Under the pieces are notes generated by a model, which was not told the origin of the DNA, did not search any database, and saw only the letters and a list, made by a program, of their open reading frames with translations. From an uncultured Ruminococcus sp. (GTDB lineage Bacteria > Bacillota > Clostridia > Oscillospirales > Ruminococcaceae), in contig CACZFN010000002.1 in assembly GCA_902780505.1 (NCBI GenBank), positions 149,044 through 213,043 on the forward strand: 64,000 bases of DNA, in the 5' to 3' direction. This document shows, one piece after another, positions 40,203 through 49,265 of the stretch. How positions within the stretch are numbered: position 1 is the first letter of the stretch; the number at the start of each line of letters is the position of its first letter. The translations under genes were made by a program, and so were the position numbers.

Positions 40203-43200
40203 TTATTCTGTTATGTCTGCATGGTGTGCCTGCAGGGATTTTACGCCGAAGTGGGTGTTTAGCTTTATAGCCTTTATACCCTCTGCGCTTGCCTTTGCAG
40301 CAGCCATTGTGGTAATATAAGGCACGCGGTGCTTTATCGCGGCTTTTCTGATATAGCTGTCATCATGCACGCTTGTCTTGCCTGCGGGGGTATTGATAAT
40401 TAGCTGGATCTCGCCGTTTGCTATCTCGTCTGCGATATTCGGCCTGCCCTCATATATCTTATAGATCTTCTTTACAGGTATGCCCGCCTGCTTTATCATT
40501 TCATAGCTCTTACCTGTTGCGATTATCTTAAAGCCGAGTTCGTTGAACGCATTTGCGATATCGAGCAGCTCGGGCTTGTCCCTGTCATTTACAGAAAGGA
40601 GAACTGTACCCTCCTGCGGGAGTCTTGTCTGGGTAGCCTCCTGCGCCTTATAGTAGGCTTCGCCAAAGCTCGGCGAAATACCAAGGACCTCACCCGTAGA
40701 GCGCATCTCAGGCCCGAGTACAGGATCGACCTCCTGGAACATATTGAACGGGAACACGGCTTCCTTAACACCGTAGTGGCCTATCTTCTTGTCCTTGAGC
40801 GCCGGAACAGGGCTCGGTCTGCCTGTAAGGGGCGCTGTGATTATCTCGGTAGCTATCTTTACCATGTTTATATCGCACACCTTTGAAACAAGCGGAACTG
40901 TCCTTGATGCACGCGGGTTAGCTTCAAGCACATATACAGTATCGCCCTCGATAGCATACTGCATATTCATAAGCCCCATAACGTTCATCTCTACTGCTAT
41001 CTTTCTTGTATATTCCTTTATCGTTTCAACTGTCTTTGCAGAAAGGTTCTTTGAAGGAAGTATGCAGGCAGAGTCACCCGAATGAACACCTGCAAGCTCG
41101 ATATGTTCCATTACTGTCGGCACAAAACAGTTTGTGCCGTCGGATATGGCATCTGCTTCACACTCTGTAGCGTGGTTAAGGAAGCGGTCTATAAGTATAG
41201 GTCTGTCAGGTGTGACACCTACAGCCGCAGACATATAAACACGCATCATATCGTCATCATGCACGATCTCCATGCCCCTGCCGCCGAGCACGTAGGAAGG
41301 TCGAACCATTACAGGGTAGCCAATCTTATTGGCTATCTCAAGTGCTTCATCGACATTTACAGCCATACCAGATTCCGGCATAGGTATGCCGAGCTTATCC
41401 ATCATAGCGCGGAAATGATCCCTGTCTTCTGCAAGGTCGATAGTTTCGGGGGTGGTCCCCAGGATATTAACGCCATACTTTTTAAGGTCATTTGCAAGGT
41501 TAAGGGGTGTCTGTCCGCCGAACTGTGCTATTACCCCGACAGGCTTTTCCTTATCGTGGATAGAGAGCACATCTTCAAGTGTAAGCGGCTCAAAATAGAG
41601 CTTATCGGAGGTATCATAGTCGGTAGAAACCGTTTCGGGGTTACAGTTGACTATAATAGATTCAAATCCAAGCTTTTTAAGTGCAAGTGCCGCATGAACA
41701 CAGCAATAGTCAAATTCGATACCCTGACCTATCCTGTTAGGGCCGCCGCCGAGTATCATTATCTTAGGCTTTTCCGTATTGCAGGGACTCTTGTCTTCGT
41801 CAAGGTGATAGGTGGAGTAATAGTAAGCCGCATTCTTTGTACCGCTTACATGAATGCCCTCCCACGCTTCCTTTATACCGAAGCCGAGTCTTGCGTTTCT
41901 TATCTCCTCCTCTGTCACTTCAAGCAGAGAGCTTAAATACCTGTCCGAGAAACCGTCAAGCTTTGCCTGTCTTAAAGCACTTTCCGCCGGCACAGCACCC
42001 TTGTTCCTGAGGAGTGCCTCCTCCTCATCAACAAGTTCTTTCATCTGTGTGAGGAAGTAGTGCTTTATCTTTGTAAGTTCCCATATCTCGTCGATCGTTG
42101 CGCCCTTTCTGAGTGCTTCATATATAATGAACTGTCTTTCGCTTGTCGGGAAGCGAAGCTTATCGAGCAGTTCTTCCTTTGTAAGCGAATTGAAATTCTT
42201 AGCAAAGCCAAGGCCGTATCTGCCTGTTTCAAGTGACCTTATAGCTTTCTGGAAAGCTTCCTTATAGGTCTTGCCGATACTCATGACCTCGCCGACAGCA
42301 CGCATCTGTGTGCCGAGCTTATCCTCAGCACCCTTGAATTTTTCAAACGCCCACCTTGCAAACTTGATGACAACATAGTCACCGTCGGGGACATACTTGT
42401 CAAGTGTGCCATACTTGCCGCAGGGTATCTCGTCAAGGGTAAGCCCACAGGCGAGCATTGCCGAAACAAGCGCTATCGGGAAGCCTGTAGCCTTTGAAGC
42501 AAGTGCCGATGAACGTGAGGTACGGGGGTTTATCTCGATAACGACTATCCTGCCTGTTTCTGGATCACGCGCAAACTGGCAGTTGCAGCCGCCGATAACT
42601 TCTATCGACTCGATTATCCTGTAGGACATATCCTGAAGTTCCTTCTGAACATCTTCAGGGATAGTGAGCATAGGCGCAGAGCAGAAGCTGTCACCCGTAT
42701 GAACGCCTATCGGATCAATATTCTCTATAAAGCAAACTGTTATTTTATTATTATTGGCATCTCTTACCACTTCAAGTTCAAGTTCTTCCCAGCCGAAGAT
42801 ACATTCTTCAACAAGCACCTGCCCAACAAGCGATGCCTGAAGTCCCCTTGCACATACTACCTTCAGTTCGTCAACGTTATAGACCATACCGCCGCCTGCG
42901 CCGCCCATAGTATAAGCAGGACGAAGCACAACAGGGTATTTGAGTTCTTCGGCGATCTTTACAGCTTCATCAACGCTGTAAGCGACTTCGCTCTTAGGCA
43001 TACCTATGCCGAGGTCCTTCATAGCGTTCTTGAATTCTATCCTGTCCTCGCCGCGCTCGATAGCGTCAACCTGAACACCTATTACTTTTACGCCGTACTT
43101 TTTGAGAACGCCCGCCTTATCAAGTTCGGAGCAGAGGTTAAGGCCCGACTGCCCGCCGAGGTTAGGCAAAAGTGCATCAGGGCGCTCCTTATCAATTATC

Positions 43201-43427
43201 TGCGTGAGCCTGTCAAGGTTAAGCGGCTCGATATATGTTATATCAGCCACATCCGGATCCGTCATGATAGTAGCGGGGTTTGAGTTTACAAGGACTATCT
43301 CATAGCCTAAGCTTCTCAGAGCCTTGCACGCCTGTGTACCCGAATAGTCAAACTCACACGCCTGACCGATTATGATAGGCCCCGAGCCTATTATCATTAT
43401 CTTATTGATATCCTGTTTCTTTGGCAT
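40203..43427 (-). CDS. carB: carbamoyl-phosphate synthase large subunit
   Basis: Makes carbamoyl phosphate from bicarbonate, ATP and ammonia (passed on from the CarA glutaminase) for pyrimidine and arginine synthesis. 1074 residues, full length. Two ATP-grasp halves are visible: PKKQDINKIMIIGSGPIIIG at the start, VVLRPAYTMGGAGGGMVYN, IEINPRTSRSSALASKATGFPIA, then IMILGGGPNRIGQGIEFDYC, VMVRPSYVLGGRGMEIV and VLEANPRASRTVPLVSK. The last ~140 residues form the allosteric MGS-like domain (LLSVNDRDKPELLDIANAF). carA is not adjacent in this window, so it must lie elsewhere. Confidence 0.96.
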   Translation of the reverse strand: MPKKQDINKIMIIGSGPIIIGQACEFDYSGTQACKALRSLGYEIVLVNSNPATIMTDPDVADITYIEPLNLDRLTQIIDKERPDALLPNLGGQSGLNLCSELDKAGVLKKYGVKVIGVQVDAIERGEDRIEFKNAMKDLGIGMPKSEVAYSVDEAVKIAEELKYPVVLRPAYTMGGAGGGMVYNVDELKVVCARGLQASLVGQVLVEECIFGWEELELEVVRDANNNKITVCFIENIDPIGVHTGDSFCSAPMLTIPEDVQKELQDMSYRIIESIEVIGGCNCQFARDPETGRIVVIEINPRTSRSSALASKATGFPIALVSAMLACGLTLDEIPCGKYGTLDKYVPDGDYVVIKFARWAFEKFKGAEDKLGTQMRAVGEVMSIGKTYKEAFQKAIRSLETGRYGLGFAKNFNSLTKEELLDKLRFPTSERQFIIYEALRKGATIDEIWELTKIKHYFLTQMKELVDEEEALLRNKGAVPAESALRQAKLDGFSDRYLSSLLEVTEEEIRNARLGFGIKEAWEGIHVSGTKNAAYYYSTYHLDEDKSPCNTEKPKIMILGGGPNRIGQGIEFDYCCVHAALALKKLGFESIIVNCNPETVSTDYDTSDKLYFEPLTLEDVLSIHDKEKPVGVIAQFGGQTPLNLANDLKKYGVNILGTTPETIDLAEDRDHFRAMMDKLGIPMPESGMAVNVDEALEIANKIGYPVMVRPSYVLGGRGMEIVHDDDMMRVYMSAAVGVTPDRPILIDRFLNHATECEADAISDGTNCFVPTVMEHIELAGVHSGDSACILPSKNLSAKTVETIKEYTRKIAVEMNVMGLMNMQYAIEGDTVYVLEANPRASRTVPLVSKVCDINMVKIATEIITAPLTGRPSPVPALKDKKIGHYGVKEAVFPFNMFQEVDPVLGPEMRSTGEVLGISPSFGEAYYKAQEATQTRLPQEGTVLLSVNDRDKPELLDIANAFNELGFKIIATGKSYEMIKQAGIPVKKIYKIYEGRPNIADEIANGEIQLIINTPAGKTSVHDDSYIRKAAIKHRVPYITTMAAAKASAEGIKAIKLNTHFGVKSLQAHHADITE

Positions 43428-43470
43428 AGTATTACTCCTTTACCTATATATTAAAAAGCCCTTACAGATA

Positions 43471-43499
43471 ATCATACCATATTTTCACCCAAATTGCAA
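43471..43499 (-). promoter_or_regulatory. promoter for carB
   Basis: Minus strand TTGCAA (43499-43494), 17-bp spacer, TATGAT (43476-43471). Confidence 0.5.
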
Positions 43500-43595
43500 G
43501 AAAAATTTTTTATAATGCAAAAATTTATTACTTTTATCAAAATGTTAATATAATATGATTATTTTAACTAAAAATCGTGAATATTTTGTGTAGTT

Positions 43596-43631
43596 TGTCA
43601 ATTGAATGCATTATATACGGTATGATATAAT
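43596..43631 (+). promoter_or_regulatory. dockerin-gene promoter with TGTCAATTGA box (second copy)
   Basis: TGTCAATTGA (43596-43605), 20 bp, TATAAT (43626-43631). Box, spacing and following TAA match the promoter of the InlB-repeat dockerin gene. Confidence 0.65.
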
Positions 43632-43661
43632 TAATGCAATAATTATAGAGGAGGAACAGCC

Positions 43662-45122
43662 ATGATAAAAGCACAGAAAAACTTATCTATCCGCACTATC
43701 ACATTTATAATGACATTTGCGCTTATATTTACCTTCTTTGCGTGTTTTCCCGAGTGTGCTAATAAGGCGTCGGCGCTTTCGGGTGCGGGAACGAAAGCAA
43801 GCCCATATATTGTAACTTCATTTGATGAACTGAAAAATGTTTTAAGCCCGGGCGATTCATCAGAGCATTCATTTACTGAGGATACGGATATCTATGTCAA
43901 GCTCGGCAAGGATATATCGTACAAAGACCTATCTATGGACAGCTATATCCAGACCTATTCAAATTCAGCCAAAATCGTTAATTATCATTTAGACCTTGCA
44001 GGACATACCCTGTACAGGGAATCGGAATACTGCCGCTATCTGTTTATGATCTCATCTAACTCGTGTCTGTCTATAAAAGACAGCGTCGGCAGCGGCAAGA
44101 TAGAAACCAAATTAGTGACCGATTTTGTTCACCCCCATACGTTTTTTGTTATGGGCGGAGGAAGTCTTGTGATAGAAAGCGGAACGTTTACCTCGCTCAA
44201 CACAAAAACGCAGGGATATATTGAGGAATATATTTATAACTATGGCGGAGATGTTACAATAAACGGCGGTACATTTTCGTCCTACGACCGTGTTATTGAG
44301 CATAGCAGCGGAACTGTCACCATAAATGACGCAACATTTATAATTCACGGAACACACCCTGAAAATGCTCCAAAATGTGGGCTTGAACTTTGCAAGGGTG
44401 CAAAGATATATAACTGCACGCTGATAGGAACAGATGAACCGGCATATATATCAACCTCCGGTTGTATGATACCCGATATTCTGCCCGACAACTACACCAT
44501 AACGGCTGACGGAGAAGAAAAGAAAGTGACGGATTTTGAACAGTATTCCGGCGACAGCAGCAAGCCGTATTGGATCTACAGCAGAGAGCTTATAATCAAA
44601 TCACCTGACAAGATAGAAAGAGTTGACCTGACTCTCACCGAGCCGAAGGCAGGTGAGAAGCCCGACAACACCGCGACAGTCACTAAAGGCGAGGCAAAGG
44701 TCACATTGGTACAATGGACGGAAAACAACTTACTTGCCGACACCTTTGAGGAGGGCAAGACATATAATGCAAGGCTGGTGCTTTCACCGCTCGAGGGCTA
44801 TATGTTTACCGAGGACACAAAGGTGTATTTTAACGGCAAGCAGGCAGATGTATGGGCGCTGATGCCGATTTTCGGGGGATATAAAGGCAATGTTATATAT
44901 ACCCTTGATTTTGACTGCAAGGGCGCGCGCCTGCCCGGCGACGTAAACGACGACGGTGATATCAATATGAAAGACCTCACCCGTTTGCAGCAGTACCTTG
45001 CGCAGTGGGAAGTAAAAATAAACAAGGAAAATGCAAACGTCAACGGCGACAGCGATATCAATATGAAAGATCTCACCCGCTTACAGCAAAAGCTTGCAGA
45101 CTGGGACGTTGAGCTTGTATAA
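43662..45122 (+). CDS. secreted beta-helix-like protein with C-terminal type I dockerin
   Basis: A 486-residue secreted protein. The signal peptide (FIMTFALIFTFFACFPECAN, mature end near KASA) is clearly related to that of the InlB-repeat dockerin protein. Residues ~40-290 look like a right-handed parallel beta-helix (NGGTFSSYDRVIEHSSG, SGTVTINDATFIIHG), as in pectate-lyase-like folds, but no catalytic motif is recognised. Residues ~300-420 form a beta-rich segment. Residues 425-486 are a type I dockerin (DVNDDGDINMKDLTRLQ and NVNGDSDINMKDLTRLQ). It could bind or cleave plant polysaccharide on a scaffold. AGAGGAGGAA before the ATG. Confidence 0.88.
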   Translation: MIKAQKNLSIRTITFIMTFALIFTFFACFPECANKASALSGAGTKASPYIVTSFDELKNVLSPGDSSEHSFTEDTDIYVKLGKDISYKDLSMDSYIQTYSNSAKIVNYHLDLAGHTLYRESEYCRYLFMISSNSCLSIKDSVGSGKIETKLVTDFVHPHTFFVMGGGSLVIESGTFTSLNTKTQGYIEEYIYNYGGDVTINGGTFSSYDRVIEHSSGTVTINDATFIIHGTHPENAPKCGLELCKGAKIYNCTLIGTDEPAYISTSGCMIPDILPDNYTITADGEEKKVTDFEQYSGDSSKPYWIYSRELIIKSPDKIERVDLTLTEPKAGEKPDNTATVTKGEAKVTLVQWTENNLLADTFEEGKTYNARLVLSPLEGYMFTEDTKVYFNGKQADVWALMPIFGGYKGNVIYTLDFDCKGARLPGDVNDDGDINMKDLTRLQQYLAQWEVKINKENANVNGDSDINMKDLTRLQQKLADWDVELV

Positions 45123-45128
45123 CACTAT

Positions 45129-45165
45129 AAAAAGAGGTATCACATATATGCGCGATACCTCTTTT
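45129..45165. terminator. terminator between the dockerin gene and queT
   Basis: Stem AAAAAGAGGTATC/GATACCTCTTTT, usable in both directions. Confidence 0.85.
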
Positions 45166-45172
45166 ATATTTA

Positions 45173-45682
45173 TCAGTGTTTTTCCTTTACACACTTCATA
45201 ATGGCGGGGCTTTTCTCAAACGCCTTTATCATTAATGTACCGAGCACAGTCACGCATACAAATTCACCAAGCGCTACGCTAAGTGCCACAGAGAGAAATG
45301 AAAGCGGCTCATGCGAGAGAAGAATTATCTCCGCCCCGACGAACAAAGCGTTGATGACCACGGGGATAAACGAACACAGGACAAGCCTTGATGTGCTGTC
45401 CTCTTTTCTGAAAAAGTAGATAAGTGCTCCTGCTATAACAGTTGCAGCAGTACCCACAAAGGTATCAGCAACACCTATGGTGGAAAAGACATTTGAAATA
45501 AGGCAGCCTATCGACACAGAAATAATATAATCCTTATTATAAAAGCACAGAAGCATCAATGCTTCCGACACACGGAACTGAATGCTCTGATACGCAAATG
45601 ACGAACACATGAGTGTGACAACAACGTATACAGCAGCTGTGATGCCTATTCTTGTGATCCTTCTTGAGCTGAAAATCTCCAT
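45173..45682 (-). CDS. queT: QueT-family transporter (queuosine precursor ECF S-component)
   Basis: A 169-residue integral membrane protein with about five or six helices. It begins with SSRRITRIGITAAVYVVVTL and carries FRVSEALMLLCFYNKDYIISVSIGCLISN, the hallmark of the QueT family of ECF-transporter S-components that import queuosine precursors such as preQ1. An energy-coupling module is not nearby, as usual for group II ECF systems. A hairpin with T-run lies directly before its ribosome site, suggesting a regulated leader. Confidence 0.88.
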   Translation of the reverse strand: MEIFSSRRITRIGITAAVYVVVTLMCSSFAYQSIQFRVSEALMLLCFYNKDYIISVSIGCLISNVFSTIGVADTFVGTAATVIAGALIYFFRKEDSTSRLVLCSFIPVVINALFVGAEIILLSHEPLSFLSVALSVALGEFVCVTVLGTLMIKAFEKSPAIMKCVKEKH

Positions 45683-45688
45683 AGCTTA

Positions 45689-45737
45689 CTTCCTTTTAAA
45701 AACAGGGTGCTTCCGGCAGCGCCAAAAACACCCTGTT
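45689..45737 (-). promoter_or_regulatory. hairpin/terminator in the queT leader, possible riboswitch platform
   Basis: Arms AACAGGGTG (45701-45709) and CACCCTGTT (45729-45737) form a 9-bp stem; on the minus strand it is followed by TTTTTAAAAGGAAG, so the T-run leads straight into the ribosome site of queT. It may simply end the aldolase transcript, or be the expression platform of a preQ1-type riboswitch. No aptamer consensus is claimed. Confidence 0.45.
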
Positions 45738-45792
45738 ATTGTGAATATTCCCTGTTTTTTTGAAATGGTGCCTTGATTTATCCAAGATGTAA

Positions 45793-46668
45793 TTATGCCT
45801 TGCCTACTGAACCGAAAAGCTCCATCTTTTCCTTTACCTTAGCCTTGATAGCTTCAAAGCCGGGGTTTAAGAGTTTTCTCGGATCAAAGCCCTTGCCCTG
45901 CTGATCCTTGCCTGCTTCAATATATTCCCTTGTAGCATCACGGAATACAAGCTGGCACTCTGTATTGACGTTTATCTTGCTGACACCCAAAGATATAGCC
46001 TTTGCTATCATATCATCAGGTATGCCTGTACCGCCGTGGAGTACAAGAGGCATATCAACGCCGTCAGCAATAAGCTTCTTCTTGATAGCGTCAAGTGTTT
46101 CAAAGCTCAGGCCTTCCCAGTTATCGGGATATACGCCGTGGATATTACCGATGCCTGCTGCAAGGAAGTCGATACCAAGTGAAGCGATCTTTGCACACTC
46201 CTCCGGATCTGCACACTCGCCCTTACCGATAACGCCGTCTTCTTCGCCGCCGATAGCGCCTACCTCAGCTTCGATCGAAAGGCCGAGGTGATGAGCAGCA
46301 TGAACAAGCTCTGTTGTCTTTTCAACGTTCTCGTCAAACGGGAGATGTGAACCATCAAACATTATTGATGTGAAGCCTGCCTTGATGCACTTATAGCAGC
46401 CCTCGTATGTACCGTGGTCAAGGTGAAGTGCCACAGGAACTGTGATACCGAGCGACTTGTCCATCGCCTTTACCATAGCCGTTACAGTTTCAAAGCCTGT
46501 CATATACTTACCTGCACCTTCGGAAACACCGAGGATCACAGGCGACTGAAGTTCCTGCGCTGTGAGAAGAATTGCCTTTGTCCACTCAAGGTTGTTGATG
46601 TTGAAATGGCCTACTGCATATCTGCCTTCTTTTGCCTTATCAAGCATATCCTTAGCTGTTACTAACAT
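45793..46668 (-). CDS. fba: class II fructose-1,6-bisphosphate aldolase
   Basis: A zinc-dependent glycolytic aldolase cleaving fructose 1,6-bisphosphate to DHAP and glyceraldehyde 3-phosphate. From ATG 46668 (after GGAGG) it has 291 residues. Seen are AVGHFNINNLEWTKAIL, PVALHLDHGTYEGCYKCIKAGFTSIMFDGS (zinc His and Asp), SIEAEVGAIGGEEDG, LAAGIGNIHGVYP, LVLHGGTGIPDDMI and INVNTECQL. These fit a fructose-bisphosphate aldolase rather than a tagatose enzyme, though that relative is possible. Its own promoter lies at 46717-46745. Confidence 0.94.
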   Translation of the reverse strand: MLVTAKDMLDKAKEGRYAVGHFNINNLEWTKAILLTAQELQSPVILGVSEGAGKYMTGFETVTAMVKAMDKSLGITVPVALHLDHGTYEGCYKCIKAGFTSIMFDGSHLPFDENVEKTTELVHAAHHLGLSIEAEVGAIGGEEDGVIGKGECADPEECAKIASLGIDFLAAGIGNIHGVYPDNWEGLSFETLDAIKKKLIADGVDMPLVLHGGTGIPDDMIAKAISLGVSKINVNTECQLVFRDATREYIEAGKDQQGKGFDPRKLLNPGFEAIKAKVKEKMELFGSVGKA

Positions 46669-46716
46669 AATTACGATCCTCCATACATTCATTTGAGGCT
46701 ATGCCCCATTGAATTA

Positions 46717-46745
46717 ATTATACTCCGTTTTCCCGACAATTGCAA
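46717..46745 (-). promoter_or_regulatory. promoter for fba
   Basis: Minus strand TTGCAA (46745-46740), 17-bp spacer, TATAAT (46722-46717). Confidence 0.65.
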
Positions 46746-46850
46746 TAAGAAAGATTTTTTTTTACATATTGTTAAAAAATTAACTCCTCACAAAAATCAT
46801 CGGCTTAACGGCGCCGGAAGAAAATTTCAGCGATTTTATGCGTTAAAGTC

Positions 46851-46879
46851 TTTACATTTTAAACCAAGTGTGCTATAAT
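46851..46879 (+). promoter_or_regulatory. promoter for the acyl-CoA ligase
   Basis: TTTACA (46851-46856), 17-bp spacer, TATAAT (46874-46879). Confidence 0.65.
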
Positions 46880-46934
46880 GTATTTATTATTGTTTTTATG
46901 ACAAAAATCTATTTTGAAAGGATAAAGGATCAAA

Positions 46935-48569
46935 ATGCCAATTACAGAGCTTCTTGAAAGAAACGCAAGGGAATGTCCCCTTGAAGTTGCGCTCGTTGAG
47001 GTAAACCCCGAAATAAAAGAACGGCGCAGGATAACATGGAAAGAATACGAGCTTATCGAGCCAAACCCGGAAAGCCACTACAGGCGTGAGATCACATGGA
47101 GTGTTTTCAACGAAAAGGCAAACCGTTTTGCAAACCTTCTGCTTTCTCGCGGGGTGGAAAAGGGGGACAAGGTAGGTATTCTGCTTATGAACTGCCTTGA
47201 ATGGCTGCCGATATACTTCGGGGCACTGAAGATAGGTGCTCTGGCTGTTCCGCTTAATTTCAGATATACGGCTGACGAGATAAAATACTGCCTTGACCTT
47301 GCCGAAGTTGACGTACTTGTCTTCGGCCCGGAATTTATCGGGAGGATAGAGGAGATCTGCGATGAGATATCAAAGAACAGGCTGCTTTTCTATGTCGGTG
47401 AGGGCTGCCCGTCATTTGCAGAACATTATGACACGCTTACTGCAAACTGCCCGAGTGTTTCACCCGGCATAAAGCTTACCGACGATGATTTCGCGGCTAT
47501 CTATTTCTCCTCGGGTACAACAGGCTTCCCTAAGGCAATACTGCACAAGCACCAAAGCCTTATGCATTCGGCAAAGGTAGAGCAGAACCACCACGGTCAG
47601 ACAAAAGATGATGTTTTCCTTTGCATACCGCCGCTTTATCACACAGGTGCCAAGATGCACTGGTTCGGTTCGCTGTATTCCTGCTCAAAGGCTGTGCTGC
47701 TCAAAGGCGCAAAGCCCGAATTTATAATCGATACGGTGTCAAAAGAAAAATGCACTATAGTATGGCTGCTCGTTCCGTGGGCACAGGATATCCTTGATGC
47801 TATCGACAGGGGCGATATAGACCTTTCAAAATACGAACTTTCACAGTGGAGGCTTATGCATATAGGCGCACAGCCTGTCCCCCCCTCGCTTATATCAAGG
47901 TGGAAGAAAGTTTTCCCGAACCACAAGTACGATACCAACTATGGCCTTTCGGAATCAATTGGCCCCGGCTGTGTGCATTTAGGCGTTGAGAATATACATA
48001 AAGTCGGTGCGATAGGCAAGGCAGGCTACGGCTGGGAAGTAAAGATAACTGATGAAAACTTTGTAACAGTAAAGCGCGGCGAAGTCGGCGAACTGTGTGT
48101 CAAAGGCCCCGGTGTCATGACCTGCTACTACAGGGACGAAAAGGCAACGAAAGAAACGCTTCGTGACGGCTGGCTTTTAACGGGCGATATGGCACAGGAA
48201 GACGAGGACGGCTTTATATACCTTGTTGACAGGAAGAAGGACGTTATCATTTCCGGCGGTGAGAACCTTTACCCCGTACAGATAGAGGACTTTTTAAGGG
48301 CACACCCCGCAGTAAAGGACGTTGCTGTTATAGGTCTGCCTGATAAAAGGCTCGGCGAGATAGCGGCAGCTATAATCTCCGTCAAGGACGGAATGGAGTG
48401 TACAGAGGACGATATCAACACCTTCTGCGGCAAGCTGCCGAGATATAAAAGGCCGCATAAGATAATCTTTGCGGATGTACCGAGAAACCCCACCGGCAAG
48501 ATAGAAAAGCCGAAGCTCAGAAAGATCTACTGCGGTGAGAGCCTGGTCGAGCAGCAGATAAAGAGCTGA
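46935..48569 (+). CDS. AMP-binding acyl-CoA ligase (class I adenylate-forming enzyme)
   Basis: A 544-residue soluble ANL-superfamily ligase that adenylates a carboxylic acid and joins it to CoA. Motifs are the P-loop-like YFSSGTTGFPKAILH, YGLSESIGPG, LLTGDMAQEDEDGFIYLVDRKKD and the C-terminal Lys region NPTGKIEKPKL (catalytic Lys). A short extra segment near residues 30-55 (RRITWKEYEL, REITWSVFNE) looks like a local duplication but seems usual in this family. The acyl substrate is not fixed by neighbours; medium- or long-chain fatty or aromatic acids are possible. ATG 46935 follows AAAGGATAAAGGA. Confidence 0.88.
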   Translation: MPITELLERNARECPLEVALVEVNPEIKERRRITWKEYELIEPNPESHYRREITWSVFNEKANRFANLLLSRGVEKGDKVGILLMNCLEWLPIYFGALKIGALAVPLNFRYTADEIKYCLDLAEVDVLVFGPEFIGRIEEICDEISKNRLLFYVGEGCPSFAEHYDTLTANCPSVSPGIKLTDDDFAAIYFSSGTTGFPKAILHKHQSLMHSAKVEQNHHGQTKDDVFLCIPPLYHTGAKMHWFGSLYSCSKAVLLKGAKPEFIIDTVSKEKCTIVWLLVPWAQDILDAIDRGDIDLSKYELSQWRLMHIGAQPVPPSLISRWKKVFPNHKYDTNYGLSESIGPGCVHLGVENIHKVGAIGKAGYGWEVKITDENFVTVKRGEVGELCVKGPGVMTCYYRDEKATKETLRDGWLLTGDMAQEDEDGFIYLVDRKKDVIISGGENLYPVQIEDFLRAHPAVKDVAVIGLPDKRLGEIAAAIISVKDGMECTEDDINTFCGKLPRYKRPHKIIFADVPRNPTGKIEKPKLRKIYCGESLVEQQIKS

Positions 48570-48602
48570 TCTCAATGTCCATCCGGACAAGGAGGAGAAT
48601 AA

Positions 48603-48824
48603 ATGGCGTTTATAGGACTTGCAGGAGTATTTCTCTTGTTGGCGATTGCAGCAGGGACGCTTCTTATTGCAGCATTTGCAGCAATAGTTATCGGCACTAT
48701 CCTTGTTAAGCGCACAGAGCATAAAAAACTCGGAAAGACTGTAAGGATACTTGGAATAACGGTATTTATTCCGATAATTATCATTGTAAGTTTTATAATA
48801 GTAAATAAGTTTGTGGATTTTTAA
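48603..48824 (+). CDS. small two-helix membrane protein of unknown function
   Basis: A 73-residue hydrophobic protein with two predicted membrane helices (~3-35 and ~48-70) joined by a basic loop (VKRTEHKKLGKTVR). AAGGAGGAG before the ATG is excellent. It lies 33 bp after the ligase gene and may be co-transcribed. No family is recognised. Downstream is the triple tandem repeat. Confidence 0.7.
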   Translation: MAFIGLAGVFLLLAIAAGTLLIAAFAAIVIGTILVKRTEHKKLGKTVRILGITVFIPIIIIVSFIIVNKFVDF

Positions 48825-49240
48825 CCCCCAAAGCAAGCACCCCGAGGCGGCTTTTGGTGAAATTTTGCGAGCGAAAGCGAGAAAAATGTTCGCCAAAGTT
48901 TTTTCAGCCGCCGACGGGTGCGCGCAGAGGGGGTATGGGGGACTTTTCCCCCCGAGGTAATGTGATTTAACCCCCAAAGCAAGCACCCTGAGGCGGCTTT
49001 TGGCGAAATTTTGCGAGCAAAAGCGAGAAAAATATTCGCCAAAGTTTTTTCAGCCGCCGACGGGTGCGCGCAGAAGGGGTATGGGGGACTTTCCCCACGA
49101 GGTAATGTGATTTAACCCCCAAAGCAAGCACCCTGAGGCGGCTTTTGGTGAAATTTTGCGAGCAAAAGCGAGAAAAATGTTCGCCAAAGTTTTTTCAGCC
49201 GCCGACGGGTGCGCGCAGAGGGGGTATGGGGGACTTTCCC
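48821..49240. repeat. three tandem ~145-bp palindromic repeat units before purB
   Basis: Units start at 48821, 48967 and 49112 (spacing 146 and 145); the third lacks the last ~15 bp. Each has AACCCCCAAAGCAAGCACC, nested arms GCACCC/GGGTGC, GGCGGCT/AGCCGCC and GGCGAA/TTCGCC (units vary between GGTGAA and GGCGAA), and a GGGGGACTTTCCCC end. Differences between units are few. The array covers the space between the small membrane protein and purB, so it is in, or just ahead of, the purB leader. The frames that cross it are repetitive and not considered genes. Confidence 0.85.
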
Positions 49241-49265
49241 CCATTTAAAATAAGGAGTGAAAAGA

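Noticed and set aside
48821-49240. CRISPR array
   Set aside because: Units are ~145 bp and directly adjoining, without unique spacers, and no cas genes are present.
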